Assembly: GCA_022823775.1 (NCBI GenBank) | Contig: JAJEHI010000171.1 | Span: 62,001 to 126,000, forward strand | DNA length: 64,000 nucleotides | Source of the DNA: Defluviicoccus sp. | GTDB taxonomy: Bacteria > Pseudomonadota > Alphaproteobacteria > MPNO01 | Direction of reading: 5' to 3' | Shown: piece after piece, positions 51,142-60,564 of the stretch | How the letters are laid out: each line of letters begins with the position of its first letter | Position numbering within the stretch: position 1 is the first letter of the stretch | Translations under genes and position numbers: made by a program | Notes under the pieces: generated by a model | Database searches by the model: none | Told to the model about the DNA's origin: nothing | The model's input: the letters and a program-made list of their open reading frames with translations, nothing else

Positions 51142-52980
51142 TCACGGTTTGGGCGGCGCTTTCCCCGCCGCGATCATCGCCGCCTTCTCCGGGTTGTACC
51201 ACCAGGTGTCGACAACGCCCCGGGCGAATCGAGGCTTGGTCGCGGGGCGGTCGAACTTGTTCCAGTAGGCGATGTGGTGCACGCCCTTGAACCATTGCGG
51301 CACTGTGTAGTTGTTCCACATCAGCACCCGGTCGAGCGCCCGCACCGCGGTCGTCAGGTCCTCGCGCGAGGTCGCCCCGATGACCTTCTCGATCAGCACG
51401 TCGACCGCCTGGTCCTCGATGCCGCCGACATTGAACGAGCCCGGCGTACCCGCGCCCGCCGAGCCGAAGAAATTGCGCTGTTCCAGCCCCGGCGTCAGCG
51501 GCTGGACGTAGCGGCGGACGATAACGTCGAAGTCGTAGTTGTCGGTGCGGTACTTGAAATTGGCCGAATCGACGATGCGGATCGTCGCCTCGATCCCGAG
51601 CCGTTTGAGATTGGCGATATAGGGCGAAACGATGCGGTTGAACGAGGCTTCGAACAGCAGGAATTCGATCGTCAGCGGTTTGCCGGAAGAATCCAGCAAT
51701 TTTCCGTCTTTCACCCGGAACCCGGCCTCGCGCAGCAACCGGGCAGCCTTGCGCAGCTCGCGTCGGATCTTGCCGCTGCCGTCGGTGACGCTGGCCTTGT
51801 ACGGCTTGACGAAGACCCCTTCGGGGACCTTGCCGCGCAGCGGCTCGAGCAGGGCAAGCTCGGCCTCGCTCGGCGGCGCGTGGGCCGCGAGCGGGGAGTT
51901 CTCGAACATCGAGTTGGTGCGCTCGTAGAGCCCGAAGAACAGGTTCTTGTTGGTCCACTCGAAATCGAACGCGAGGTCGAGCGCGCGCCGCACCCGCCGG
52001 TCCTTGAACTTGTCGCGCCTGAGGTTGAAGAAGAATGCCTGCACGCCGGACGGCGTCTCGTCCGGCAGAGTCTCGCGCACCATCAGCCCCTTGCGTACCG
52101 GCGGCTTGTCGTACTGCGTCGCCCAGCTTCTCGACGTGAACTCCTCGCGGAAGTCGTACTGGCCGGCGAAGATGGCCTCGAAGGCGATGTCGCGGTCGCG
52201 GTAATAGTCGATCTTGATCCGGTCGAAATTGTAGCGCCCGCGATTGACCGGCAGGTCGCGCGCCCAGTAGTCGGCCACCCGCTCATAGGTCACCGACCGT
52301 CCGGGCTCCGCCTTGGCGACGCGGTAGGGCCCGCTTGAAAGCGGCGGGGTGAAAGTCGTCTTGTCGAACGCGACCGTGGCGAAATACGCCTTCGACAGGA
52401 CCGGCAGCGCGGCGAGCTGGACCGGCAGGTCGCGGTGCCGCCCGGGCTTGAAATCGAACCGGACCTTGTGGCGGTCGACCGCTTTCACCCCGACCACGTC
52501 GCGAAACAGGATACGGAACTGCGGATGCCCCTTCGCGACCAGCGTCCGATAAGTGAAGGCAACGTCGTCGGCCGTGATCGGCGTGCCGTCGTGGAACCGG
52601 GCCTCGGGCCTGAGCCGGAAGGCGACCCAGCCGCCCGCGTCCGGGAGCTCGACCGCCTCGGCGACGAGGCCGTAGAGCGCATCCGGCTCGTCGAAGGCGC
52701 GGGCCATCAACGTGTCGAACACAAGCGCGTTCCACGCCTCCTTCCGGCCCTTGAGGATGAAGGGGTTGAGGGTCTCGAACGTATCGAGTCCCCAGAGCTT
52801 CAGCGTCCCGCCCTTGGGCGCGTCCGGATTGACGTAATCGAAATGGCCGAAATCCGCGCCGTATTTGAGGTCGCCGAAGACGGAGACGCCATGGCTGACC
52901 TTGACCGTGCCGGCAAGCGCCTGGCACGCGAGCAACGCCAGAACCGCCGCGCCGGCATAGCGGAGAAGGCCCGCCCTCAT
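51142..52980 (-). CDS. yejA: peptide ABC transporter substrate-binding protein (YejA type), second copy
   Basis: A 612-residue family 5 periplasmic binding protein. The signal peptide is residues ~1-23 (cleavage near QALAG). Family marks are HGVSVFGDLKYGADFGHFDYVNPDAPKGG (in parts, residues 29-58), EARFHDGTPITADDVAFTY near 130 and SGPYRVAKAEPGRSVTYERV near 218. Its ATG overlaps the stop of the first copy by 4 nt, so both are made from one message. It delivers peptides or peptide-like compounds to YejBEF. The two copies are diverged paralogues, not a recent duplication. Confidence 0.9.
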   Translation of the reverse strand: MRAGLLRYAGAAVLALLACQALAGTVKVSHGVSVFGDLKYGADFGHFDYVNPDAPKGGTLKLWGLDTFETLNPFILKGRKEAWNALVFDTLMARAFDEPDALYGLVAEAVELPDAGGWVAFRLRPEARFHDGTPITADDVAFTYRTLVAKGHPQFRILFRDVVGVKAVDRHKVRFDFKPGRHRDLPVQLAALPVLSKAYFATVAFDKTTFTPPLSSGPYRVAKAEPGRSVTYERVADYWARDLPVNRGRYNFDRIKIDYYRDRDIAFEAIFAGQYDFREEFTSRSWATQYDKPPVRKGLMVRETLPDETPSGVQAFFFNLRRDKFKDRRVRRALDLAFDFEWTNKNLFFGLYERTNSMFENSPLAAHAPPSEAELALLEPLRGKVPEGVFVKPYKASVTDGSGKIRRELRKAARLLREAGFRVKDGKLLDSSGKPLTIEFLLFEASFNRIVSPYIANLKRLGIEATIRIVDSANFKYRTDNYDFDVIVRRYVQPLTPGLEQRNFFGSAGAGTPGSFNVGGIEDQAVDVLIEKVIGATSREDLTTAVRALDRVLMWNNYTVPQWFKGVHHIAYWNKFDRPATKPRFARGVVDTWWYNPEKAAMIAAGKAPPKP

Positions 52981-54833
52981 TGCCCGCCGCCCAGCTTACG
53001 TTTGCGCTCTTCGAGGCTCGCTGCCTTGCCGGCGTCGACCCACCAGCTCATCAGGTCGTTGCCGTATTTTGGGCTCTTCTCCGGCTTGCCGAACTTGTCC
53101 CAATAGGCGATGCGGTCGAAGCGTATGTGCCATTGCGGAATCACGTAGTGATTCCACAGGAGCACACGGTCGAGCGCGCGCGTCGCGGCGACCAGCCGGG
53201 CTCGGTCGGGCGCCGCGATCAGCTTTTCGATCAGGGCGTCGACGACCGGGTTGCGGATGCCGACGAGGTTGCGGCTGCCCTGGCGGCCGGCCGCGTCCGA
53301 GCTCCAGAAGTCGCGCTGCTCGTTGCCGGGCGAGTCCGACTGGCCCCAGCTCGCGACCGCCATGTCGAAGTCGAAGGCATTCAAGCGGTTGATGTACTGC
53401 GAAGAATCGACGACCCGGATGCGTCCCTCGATGCCGAGCCGCTTGAGATTGCGGATGAACGGGGCGACGACCCGCTCGAAAGCGGGGCTGACCAGCAGGA
53501 ACTCGATCTCCATCTTCTCGCCGGTCGCCGCATGGGTCAGCCGGCCGTTCTCGATCGTCCAGGACGCAGCTTTGAGCAGCCGGACGGCGCGGCGGAGGTT
53601 GCGCCGTATATTGCCCGAGCCGTCCGTCTGGGGCGGCTTGAACTCGCCGGTGAACACGGTTTCGGGGACCTGGCCCCGGAACGGCTCGAGCAGCGCCTTT
53701 TCGCCGGGTCCCGGGAGTCCGGCGGCGGCAAGCTCGGAATTGGAGAAGAAGCTCGTCGTCCGGCTGTACTGGCCGTAGAACAGGTTCCGGTTGGACCAGT
53801 CGAAGTCGAAGGCGAGCCCGATCGCCTCGCGCACCCGGATGTCGCGGAATTTCGTCCTTCTCAGGTTGAAGGCGAAAGACTGCATGCCGGTCGGCCGCGC
53901 ATGGCGCACCTGCTCGGTATGCACCAGCCCGGCCCCCGCGGCGGGAAACCGGTAGCCGGTCGCCCAGTCCTTCGACGAGTTTTCCGAGCGGTAGTCGTAC
54001 TCGTTCGCCTTGAACGCTTCGAGCGCGACCGTCTGGTCGCGGTAATAGTCGATCCGGATGCGGTCGAAATTGTTCATGCCGCGGTTGATCGGGAGCCTTT
54101 CGCCCCAATAGTCCTTGACCCGTTCGAACTCGACGAAGCGCCCCGGCTCGAAGCGGGCGATCCGGTAAGGTCCGCTGCCGAGCGGCGGCTCAAGCGTGGT
54201 CCGGTCGAAGGCGCGCCCCTCCCAGTAATGCTTCGGCAGGACCGGCAACTGGCCGGTTATCTGGGGCAGCTCGCGGTTCGGCGGCCCGGTGAAATGGAAC
54301 TTGACCCGGTGGCGGCCGAGCCGTTCCGCCCTCGCGATGTTGCTGTAGTAGTAGCGGTAGAAGGGCTGGCCCTTCTCGCGCAGGACGTTGAAGCTGAAGA
54401 TGACGTCGTCCGCCGTCACCGGCTTGCCGTCGTGAAAGCGCGCCTCGGGCCGGAGATTGTAGATCACCCAGGAAAGGTCGTCCGGCACCTCGACGGTGTC
54501 CGCGACCAGCCCGTATTCCGCCGAGATCTCGTCGCGCGGCGACGTCATCAGGGTATCGACGACGAAAGCGAGGCTCGCGGAATCGCCCTTGACGATATAG
54601 GGGTTGAAGCTGTCGAACGAGCCGATCGCGTGCAGCTTGATCGTCCCGCCCTTGGGGGCACGCGGGTTGACGTAGCCGCGATGGGTGAAATCGGCAGGGT
54701 ATCCGAGCGTGCCCACCAGGGTGAGACCGTGGCGCTTGTCGGCCTTTTCGGCCGCCGCCGCCCCGCCCAGCAACAGCATCGCCCCGGCCAGGGCGCCGGT
54801 GGCGCGGACTGCAACCCACCTCGATCTCTGCAT
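52977..54833 (-). CDS. yejA: peptide ABC transporter substrate-binding protein (YejA type), first copy
   Basis: A 618-residue family 5 binding protein and the first gene of the importer operon. After an Arg-containing start, a hydrophobic signal segment (about 8-27, ending GGAAAAE) precedes the mature part; TLGYPADFTHRGYVNPRAPKGG (in parts), EARFHDGKPVTADDVIFSF near 130 and SGPYRIARFEPGRFVEFERV near 220 parallel the second copy. GGAGAGGA precedes the ATG at 54833; an in-frame start at 54914 lies upstream of the likely promoter. Probably differs from copy two in ligand range. Confidence 0.9.
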   Translation of the reverse strand: MQRSRWVAVRATGALAGAMLLLGGAAAAEKADKRHGLTLVGTLGYPADFTHRGYVNPRAPKGGTIKLHAIGSFDSFNPYIVKGDSASLAFVVDTLMTSPRDEISAEYGLVADTVEVPDDLSWVIYNLRPEARFHDGKPVTADDVIFSFNVLREKGQPFYRYYYSNIARAERLGRHRVKFHFTGPPNRELPQITGQLPVLPKHYWEGRAFDRTTLEPPLGSGPYRIARFEPGRFVEFERVKDYWGERLPINRGMNNFDRIRIDYYRDQTVALEAFKANEYDYRSENSSKDWATGYRFPAAGAGLVHTEQVRHARPTGMQSFAFNLRRTKFRDIRVREAIGLAFDFDWSNRNLFYGQYSRTTSFFSNSELAAAGLPGPGEKALLEPFRGQVPETVFTGEFKPPQTDGSGNIRRNLRRAVRLLKAASWTIENGRLTHAATGEKMEIEFLLVSPAFERVVAPFIRNLKRLGIEGRIRVVDSSQYINRLNAFDFDMAVASWGQSDSPGNEQRDFWSSDAAGRQGSRNLVGIRNPVVDALIEKLIAAPDRARLVAATRALDRVLLWNHYVIPQWHIRFDRIAYWDKFGKPEKSPKYGNDLMSWWVDAGKAASLEERKRKLGGGQ

Positions 54834-54869
54834 GGCGATCCTCTCCGGGCGGCGCCTGCGCGGTGGGCG

Positions 54870-54898
54870 ATTGTGTGCACGCAGGCGGGTGCCTTCAA
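54870..54898 (-). promoter_or_regulatory. putative sigma70 promoter of the yej operon
   Basis: On the minus strand TTGAAG (54898-54893) and CACAAT (54875-54870) are 17 bp apart. Each matches the consensus at four of six positions. The start point would fall about 30 nt before the ATG at 54833, supporting that start codon. The element lies between hisN and the first binding-protein gene. Confidence 0.4.
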
Positions 54899-54920
54899 GC
54901 GGGCTTGCCCTCACCCGATC

Positions 54921-55709
54921 CTAGTTGGTGCCGCCGGACAGCAATTCCAAGGCCCCGGCATGAACCCGCCGGTCGCCCGCGGCGATCACCCGGCCGTCCG
55001 ATCCCGCGCCGAGCGCGTTCCCCTGCCAATCGCTGATGCACCCGCCGGCGCCCTCGACGACGGGGACGAGCGCGCAATAGTCGTAGGTCTTCAGGCCCGC
55101 CTCGACCACGAGGTCGATATGGCCGGCGGCCAGCAACCCGTAGGCGTAGCAATCCCCGCCATAGAGAGCGTCGCGCACGCACGCGGAAACGCGCCCGAAC
55201 GCCTCGCGGTCGGCGCCATGGAAGAGGTCGGGCGAGGTGGTATTCAGGAGGGCCCCGTCGATGCCGGCGCAGGAACGCGTCTCGATCCGCTCGCCGCAAA
55301 AGAGCGATGCCCGTCCCGCGGCGCCGATCCAGCGTTCGCCGAGCACGGGCTGGTCGATGATGCCCAGCAGCGGCCGGCCTTGGCGGAGCAGGGCGATCAG
55401 CGTGCCGAAGAGCGGCTTTCCGGCGATGAACGCGCGCGTGCCGTCGATGGGATCGAGTACCCAGACTTCGTTGGCTCCCTCGTCCCGGTTGCCGAACTCC
55501 TCGCCCACGACTCCATGGGCCGGATACCGTTCGGCGATCATCGTCCGCATGGCGGCCTCCGCCTCCCGGTCGGCGACGGTGACCGGCGAGGCATCGGCCT
55601 TGTCTTCCACAGAAACGGGCGTGCGGAAGTGCCGCCGGATCGCCGCGCCGCTGGCATCGGCGAGCGCGTGGGCGAAGTCGATATAGTCTTGCGGACAAAT
55701 GTCGGACAT
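54921..55709 (-). CDS. hisN: histidinol-phosphatase (inositol monophosphatase family)
   Basis: A 262-residue magnesium-dependent phosphatase. Metal and catalytic motifs are GVVGEEFGN near residue 67, WVLDPIDGTRAF near 83 and GGDCYAYGLLAAGHIDLVVEAGLKTYDYCAL (in parts, from about 185), with the last Asp in YDY. The PVTVADREAEAAMR segment near 42 favours HisN over SuhB or CysQ. HisN makes histidinol in histidine synthesis; no other his genes are here. It lies between the yej operon and the cytochrome c gene, same strand, 34 nt after the latter. Confidence 0.82.
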   Translation of the reverse strand: MSDICPQDYIDFAHALADASGAAIRRHFRTPVSVEDKADASPVTVADREAEAAMRTMIAERYPAHGVVGEEFGNRDEGANEVWVLDPIDGTRAFIAGKPLFGTLIALLRQGRPLLGIIDQPVLGERWIGAAGRASLFCGERIETRSCAGIDGALLNTTSPDLFHGADREAFGRVSACVRDALYGGDCYAYGLLAAGHIDLVVEAGLKTYDYCALVPVVEGAGGCISDWQGNALGAGSDGRVIAAGDRRVHAGALELLSGGTN

Positions 55710-55743
55710 CGCGCGCCGCGTTCCTACGGCGGCGGAGCCGTCG

Positions 55744-56283
55744 CTATTGCGGCAGCGGAGCCGGCGAGTCGCTCAGCAACCGAAGATAGGCGATCACCGA
55801 GGCCCGGTCCTTCGCCTTCTTGAGGCCGGCGAAGGCCATCTTGGTTCCGGGAAGGTACGCCTTGGGCTTGGCCAGGAAGGCTGCGAGATTCTCGTATGTC
55901 CACGTCCCGCCCTTCGCGGCCATCGCCTTGGAATAGGAGAACCCGGCCCGCTTGCCGGCCTCCGAATTCACGACTTCCCACAGATTGGGGCCGATCTTGT
56001 TCTTGCCGCCCTTGTCGACGGTGTGGCAGGACCGGCACTTCTTGAACACCTTCTCCCCCGCGCCGGTATCGGCTGCCGCGAGCAGCGTTCCGATCGGCAC
56101 CGGCGGCTCGGCCGGCTTTGCCGGGGCCGCGGGCTCCGGCTTCGCGGCCGCGGTCACGACCGCCGCGCCCTTGTCGCTGTCCCGGGGGTGGACCAGGGCA
56201 TTCCCTATCGTGCTGATGGCGACCAGCACCAGGGCGACAAGCAATCCGGCGCCGGCGATCTTGTTGAACAACATTGACGACAT
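55744..56283 (-). CDS. membrane-anchored c-type cytochrome (class I)
   Basis: A 179-residue protein with an uncleaved N-terminal helix (about 8-27), an Ala/Pro-rich linker (about 35-70) and a cytochrome c domain. Haem is attached at CRSCH near residue 88; PNLWEVV and GFSYSKAMAAKGG follow, and the sixth ligand Met is in PGTKMAFAG near 145. This layout matches alphaproteobacterial CycM/cytochrome c552, which carries electrons to terminal oxidases. The ATG at 56283 fits the anchor; a longer frame to 56502 overlaps the pheA promoter. A weak promoter (TTGCAA, 16 bp, GCTAAT) lies at 56375-56348. Confidence 0.88.
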   Translation of the reverse strand: MSSMLFNKIAGAGLLVALVLVAISTIGNALVHPRDSDKGAAVVTAAAKPEPAAPAKPAEPPVPIGTLLAAADTGAGEKVFKKCRSCHTVDKGGKNKIGPNLWEVVNSEAGKRAGFSYSKAMAAKGGTWTYENLAAFLAKPKAYLPGTKMAFAGLKKAKDRASVIAYLRLLSDSPAPLPQ

Positions 56284-56410
56284 GGTTCGTCTTCCCCTGG
56301 ACGGCCCGCCACCCGTTACGCCGCTGCGGCCATGCAACGCAGGCGTCATTAGCAGAACGGGTTTCCCCTTTGCAAGTTGACGACTCCCGGGATGGGCCGG
56401 GCGCGGGCGT

Positions 56411-56439
56411 TTGACACGGGCAGGGGCGAATTCGATACT
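56411..56439 (+). promoter_or_regulatory. sigma70 promoter of pheA
   Basis: A perfect TTGACA (56411-56416) is 17 bp from GATACT (56434-56439), the best promoter in the window. Transcription would start near 56446, giving a leader of about 28 nt before the ATG at 56474. It rules out the in-frame TTG at 56411 as a start codon. Confidence 0.75.
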
Positions 56440-56473
56440 CCGCCGCCCATTGCCGCGGCCCCGCGGGACGAAG

Positions 56474-57349
56474 ATGACCAAATCGAAAGCTCCCCGGAAC
56501 ACGATTGCCTTTCAGGGCGTTCCGGGCGCCTATTCCGAGCTCGCCTGCCGTTCGATATTTCCGGCCATGGCCACCCAGCCCTCCGCCGCGTTCGAGGACG
56601 CTTTCGCGGCGGTCCGCGACGGGAAGGCGCGCTATGCGATGATTCCCATCGAGAATTCGGTTGCCGGCCGCGTCGCCGACATCCACCGCCTGATGCCGGA
56701 ATCCGAACTCTTCATCGTCAGCGAGCACTTCGTCCGCGTGAACCATCACCTGTTGGCGCCGGCGGGGGCGACGCTGAAAACGATCCGGACGGTGCACAGC
56801 CACGTCCATGCGCTCGGCCAGTGCCGCAACATGATCCGCAAGATGAACCTCCGCCCGATCGTCCACGCCGATACCGCGGGCGCCGCCGCCGAGATCGCCG
56901 AACGCGGCGATCCCAGCCAGGCGGCAATCGGCTCGGCGCTCGCGGGCCAGGTTTACGGGCTTGCCTCGCTCGCGGCCAATATCGAGGACGCGGAGCACAA
57001 CACGACCCGTTTCCTCGTGCTCTCCCGATCGCCGCGGCGGCGGCGGCGCGACGACGGCACGCTGGTGACGACTTTCGTATTCCAGGTCCGGAACGTGCCG
57101 GCGGCGCTCTACAAGGCGCTCGGCGGGTTCGCGACCAATGGCGTCAACATGACCAAGCTCGAGAGCTACATGATGGGGGGCGACTTCGCCGCGACCCAGT
57201 TCTATGCCGATATCGAGGGCGACCCGAGGGATCGAAACGTGCGCCTCGCGCTGGAAGAGCTCGGGTTCTTCTCGCACAGGGTGAAGGTCCTCGGCACCTA
57301 TCCGGCGGACGCGTTCCGGTCGACCAACGAGCCTATCGACCCCGCCTAG
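56474..57349 (+). CDS. pheA: prephenate dehydratase
   Basis: A 291-residue monofunctional PheA, which turns prephenate into phenylpyruvate for phenylalanine synthesis. The catalytic domain (about 10-185) shows FQGVPGAYSE near 14, IPIENSVAGRV near 57 and NTTRFLVLSR near 177 with the TRF catalytic motif. The ACT domain (about 200-275) has ALYKALGGFATNGVN then TKLESYM, where Phe binds for feedback control. There is no chorismate mutase domain, as is usual in Alphaproteobacteria. It is driven by the promoter at 56411. Confidence 0.95.
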   Translation: MTKSKAPRNTIAFQGVPGAYSELACRSIFPAMATQPSAAFEDAFAAVRDGKARYAMIPIENSVAGRVADIHRLMPESELFIVSEHFVRVNHHLLAPAGATLKTIRTVHSHVHALGQCRNMIRKMNLRPIVHADTAGAAAEIAERGDPSQAAIGSALAGQVYGLASLAANIEDAEHNTTRFLVLSRSPRRRRRDDGTLVTTFVFQVRNVPAALYKALGGFATNGVNMTKLESYMMGGDFAATQFYADIEGDPRDRNVRLALEELGFFSHRVKVLGTYPADAFRSTNEPIDPA

Positions 57350-57358
57350 GACGCCTTT

Positions 57359-58267
57359 TCAGCGCTCGTGCACCCAGTCGTCGATCAGGCGGCGGGCGAT
57401 CGAATCCGAACGCGCCCGGCGCACCAGCCCGGCACCGCCCTTCTTGAGCTCGGCGCGGGTGAACCACCGGGCATCTTCCAGCTCGTCCGGGTCGAAGTCG
57501 ATCTCGTCGGACAGCGCATCCGCGTAGAACCCCAGCATCAGCGAGGCGGGAAACGGCCATGGCTGGGAAGAGTGGTAACGGATATTGGCGACCTCGATGG
57601 CCACCTCTTCCTTCACCTCCCGGGCAACCGCTTCCTCCAGGCTCTCGCCCGGCTCGACGAACCCGGCAAGAGCGGAATACATACCGTCGGGCCACTCCGC
57701 CTTGCGACCGAGAATGGCCCGGTCGCCCCGGTCGATCAGCATGATCACCGCGGGGTCGGTGCGGGGAAAATGGGAAACGCCGCAAGAGGGGTCGCCGCAG
57801 ACCCGGAGATGGCCGGCCTCCCGGCTCTCGGTCGGCTTCCCGCAATTGCCGCAGAACCGGTGCCGTTCGTGCCAGTGAAGGATGCCCTTGGCGTAGGCGA
57901 GGAGGCCGCCCTCGTCCGGCGGCAGGAGGGTACCGACGCTGCGCAGGTCGACGAACGTCCCGCGCCGGGCGAAGGGCGGCCGGGTCTCCGGGTCTTCGAC
58001 ATGGGAAAGATCGAAGGCGAAATGCGGGGTTCCGCCCTTCATCCCGAGGAACACCGCGTCCCGCCTTCGGTCGAGGAATGAGCTGATCTCGGCGGGTTCG
58101 AAGCAGACGGCGCGCGGTTCCTCCGCCGACCGCACGAACGCACGCGACCGCCACACCGCAAGCACGCAGGCGGAATTGTCGAACTGGGAATCGAGCCACT
58201 CTTCGTCCACGCGCCGTTCCGCGTGGCGCGAAAGCCCGTAATCGGCGTAGTGGTTGGGCGCTCTCAT
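57359..58267 (-). CDS. nudC: NAD+ diphosphatase NudC (Nudix)
   Basis: A 302-residue NudC. A zinc ribbon (CGNCGKPTE and CGDPSCG, near residues 138-163) precedes the Nudix box: GFVEPGESLEEAV then REVKEEV, near residues 200-220. This combination with the SQPWPFPASLM motif just after defines NudC, which cleaves NAD(H) and removes NAD caps from RNA. GGAG lies close upstream of the ATG at 58267; the frame extends to 58471 but that part overlaps the SRP RNA. Convergent with pheA (9 nt). Confidence 0.94.
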   Translation of the reverse strand: MRAPNHYADYGLSRHAERRVDEEWLDSQFDNSACVLAVWRSRAFVRSAEEPRAVCFEPAEISSFLDRRRDAVFLGMKGGTPHFAFDLSHVEDPETRPPFARRGTFVDLRSVGTLLPPDEGGLLAYAKGILHWHERHRFCGNCGKPTESREAGHLRVCGDPSCGVSHFPRTDPAVIMLIDRGDRAILGRKAEWPDGMYSALAGFVEPGESLEEAVAREVKEEVAIEVANIRYHSSQPWPFPASLMLGFYADALSDEIDFDPDELEDARWFTRAELKKGGAGLVRRARSDSIARRLIDDWVHER

Positions 58268-58334
58268 GGACTCCGGGGGGATGCGTCGGAACGGCGGCCG
58301 CGCTCGGTCGGCGGGCAACCTGCCACAGGGTTCC

Positions 58335-58364
58335 GTGGCACGCAATTTCGATTGCTGATATAGT
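58335..58364 (+). promoter_or_regulatory. putative promoter of the SRP RNA gene
   Basis: GTGGCA (58335-58340) and TATAGT (58359-58364) are 18 bp apart, ending 5 nt before the first paired base of the SRP RNA. The -35 part also forms the right arm of a 6-bp inverted repeat (TGCCAC at 58321, GTGGCA at 58335). Confidence 0.5.
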
Positions 58365-58369
58365 GGGTT

Positions 58370-58464
58370 GGGAGGCTGGTCGCGGACGGGGCGCTCGCCA
58401 ACCCGGTCAGGTCCGGAAGGAAGCAGCCGTAACGAGATGGCTCCGGGTCGTTCGCCGGCCTCCC
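58370..58464 (+). ncRNA. ffs: signal recognition particle RNA, small bacterial (4.5S) type
   Basis: About 95 nt that fold into one long hairpin. The ends pair as GGGAGGCTGG (58370-58379) with CCGGCCTCCC (58455-58464), with one G-T wobble. The tip carries the universal CAGGTCCGGAAGGAAGCAGC motif with the GGAA tetraloop that contacts the Ffh M domain. It lacks an Alu domain, as in most proteobacteria. It lies upstream of dnaX, a conserved neighbour. Exact ends are inferred from pairing. Confidence 0.95.
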
Positions 58465-58525
58465 GCCTCATCGACCGGCCCCATCGTTAGACATCGTCGG
58501 AAGTGCAGCACGGTTTGCGCGAGGC

Positions 58526-60220
58526 ATGAACGGCTCATCGGAAACCCGGCCCTACCGGGTGCTCGCGCGCACTTATCGGCCGAGCCGTTTCGCGGACCTC
58601 GTCGGCCAGGAAGCGACGGTGCGGACGCTGGCCAACGCGATCGTGTCGGGCCGGCTTGCACACGCGTTTATCCTGACCGGCATCCGGGGCGTCGGAAAGA
58701 CCACGACCGCGCGGATCATCGCGCGCGCGCTTAACTGCGTCGGCGCCGACGGCACCGGCGGGCCGACGCCCGACCCGTGCGGAAGCTGCGACCATTGCAT
58801 CGCGATCGGCGAGGACCGGCATGTCGACGTGATCGAGATGGATGCGGCCAGCCGCACCGGCGTCGACGACATCCGGGAGCTCATCGAGGGCGTGCGCTAC
58901 CGCCCGGTTTCGGCGCGCTTCAAGATCTACATTATCGACGAAGTGCACATGCTTTCGCGCAACGCCTTCAACGCGCTCCTCAAGACGCTCGAGGAACCGC
59001 CGGAGCATGTGAAGTTCGTCTTCGCGACGACGGAAATCCGCAAGGTGCCGGTCACCGTCCTTTCGCGCTGCCAGCGCTTCGACCTGCGCCGGGTGGACGG
59101 CGAGACCCTGTTCTCGCATCTCCAGGGCATTGCCGGGCGCGAGGGTGTCGAAATCGCCGAGGATGCCATGCGGCAAATCGTTCGGGCGGCCGAGGGCTCG
59201 GTACGCGACGCTCTTTCGCTGCTCGACCAGACGATCGCTCATGCCGCGGGCGCGGCGATCGACGGCGACCGGGTCCGCGAAATGCTGGGCCTCGCGGACC
59301 GCCTACAGACGGCCGATTTGCTCGAGGCCCTGATGCGGGGCCGGGCGGCGCCCGCCCTCGGTCTCTTCGACTCCCTCCACGAGGCCGGCGCGGACCCGAT
59401 CGCGGTTCTCCAGGATCTGCTGGAATTCACGCACTGGCTGACCCGGCTCAAGGCCGCGCCGGAGGACGCGCGGGCGGGCGGCGCGGTCTCCGACATCGAG
59501 CTGGAGCGCGGGCGAGCGCTCGCCGCCGCGCTGTCGATCCCGGTCCTTACCCGCTGCTGGCAAATCCTCCTCAAGGGGGTGTCGGAGACCCACATGGCGG
59601 TCGATCCGAGGCAGGCAGTGGAAATGGTGTTGATCCGGCTCGCCTACGCCGCCGATCTGCCCACGCCGGGGGAGATCGTTCAGGCCGTCGAGAGCGGCGA
59701 GCCGGCGGCCCCGCCGCAACCCGCGCCGCCGTCCCCCGCCCCGGCCCCGGAAGCGACTCAGCCGATGCCGGAGAATTTCGAGGCGCTGGTCGCGCTCTTC
59801 AGGAGCAGAAAGGAAATGGTGCTCGGCGCGCATCTGGCGAACGATGTCGGGCTTGTCGACTACGCACCCGGGCGATTGCGCTACCGTCGAGGCCAGCACG
59901 CCCCCGACGGCCTGGAGAACCGGCTCCGCCGCATGCTCGACGAATGGACCGGGCGGAGATGGTCGGTGGAGGCGGTCGACGGCGACGACGCGGCGCCGAG
60001 CCTTCGGCAACAGCGCGAGGAGCGCGAGGCGGCGGAGCGCCAACAGGCGATAGACCATCCGGCGGTGCGGGCGGCGCTGGAGACGTTTCCCGGCGCCACC
60101 GTGGAAGCGGTGCGCAGCGTGACGCCCGCACCCATCCTCGGCGAAGCGCCGCAGGAGCCGCCGACCGACACCGAAGACGACCCGGAAGCCAAGAGTGCAC
60201 ATGGAGAGCTGCCGCCATGA
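58526..60220 (+). CDS. dnaX: DNA polymerase III subunit gamma/tau
   Basis: A 564-residue clamp-loader ATPase. Walker A is [11 protein letters not shown] near residue 53, the zinc site is formed by NC and CGSCDHC near 72-92, Walker B is IIDEVHML near 140 and the sensor region [12 protein letters not shown] near 175. The C-terminal half (about 390-564) is Pro/Ala-rich followed by the tau part that contacts the polymerase. I saw no obvious A-rich slippery site for making gamma by frameshifting. The TGA overlaps the ybaB start (ATGA). Confidence 0.95.
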   Translation: MNGSSETRPYRVLARTYRPSRFADLVGQEATVRTLANAIVSGRLAHAFILTGIRGVGKTTTARIIARALNCVGADGTGGPTPDPCGSCDHCIAIGEDRHVDVIEMDAASRTGVDDIRELIEGVRYRPVSARFKIYIIDEVHMLSRNAFNALLKTLEEPPEHVKFVFATTEIRKVPVTVLSRCQRFDLRRVDGETLFSHLQGIAGREGVEIAEDAMRQIVRAAEGSVRDALSLLDQTIAHAAGAAIDGDRVREMLGLADRLQTADLLEALMRGRAAPALGLFDSLHEAGADPIAVLQDLLEFTHWLTRLKAAPEDARAGGAVSDIELERGRALAAALSIPVLTRCWQILLKGVSETHMAVDPRQAVEMVLIRLAYAADLPTPGEIVQAVESGEPAAPPQPAPPSPAPAPEATQPMPENFEALVALFRSRKEMVLGAHLANDVGLVDYAPGRLRYRRGQHAPDGLENRLRRMLDEWTGRRWSVEAVDGDDAAPSLRQQREEREAAERQQAIDHPAVRAALETFPGATVEAVRSVTPAPILGEAPQEPPTDTEDDPEAKSAHGELPP

Positions 60221-60540
60221 AGAATTTCGGCCAGTTGATGAAACAGGCTCAGGAAATGCAGTCCAAGATTCAGGACATGCAATCCCGCCTGGCGGATATC
60301 GAGGTGACGGGCCAGTCCGGCGCGGGCCTCGTCACGGTCACGATGAATGCCAAGAACGAGGTCCGAGGGGTGAAAATCGACCCGTCCCTGTTCAACGCGG
60401 AGGACGTTTCGGTGGTGGAGGACCTGGTCGTGGCGGCCTTTTCCGATGCCAGGGGGAAGGCCGAAGGCCGGGCCTCCGAGGAAATGCAGAAGATCGCGGG
60501 CGGCCTCAACCTGCCGCCGGGCCTCAATCTTCCGTTTTGA
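60217..60540 (+). CDS. ybaB: YbaB/EbfC family nucleoid-associated protein
   Basis: A 107-residue DNA-binding protein. Its N-terminal helix [20 protein letters not shown] and the VEVTG-type [16 protein letters not shown] followed by [11 protein letters not shown] match the family, and it ends with the usual [11 protein letters not shown]. It forms dimers that bind DNA in the nucleoid. Its ATG overlaps the dnaX stop by 4 nt and recR follows after 24 nt, the conserved dnaX-ybaB-recR order. Confidence 0.95.
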   Translation: MKNFGQLMKQAQEMQSKIQDMQSRLADIEVTGQSGAGLVTVTMNAKNEVRGVKIDPSLFNAEDVSVVEDLVVAAFSDARGKAEGRASEEMQKIAGGLNLPPGLNLPF

Positions 60541-60564
60541 GGGCGCTCCCGCCAGGTTACGGCA

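Noticed and set aside
58321-58340. Terminator before the SRP RNA
   Set aside because: The stem is only 6 bp and has no T-run on either strand. It overlaps the likely -35 of ffs instead.
58526-60220. Programmed frameshift in dnaX for the gamma form
   Set aside because: No A-rich slippery heptamer was seen near the tau/gamma border; the gene reads as one uninterrupted frame.
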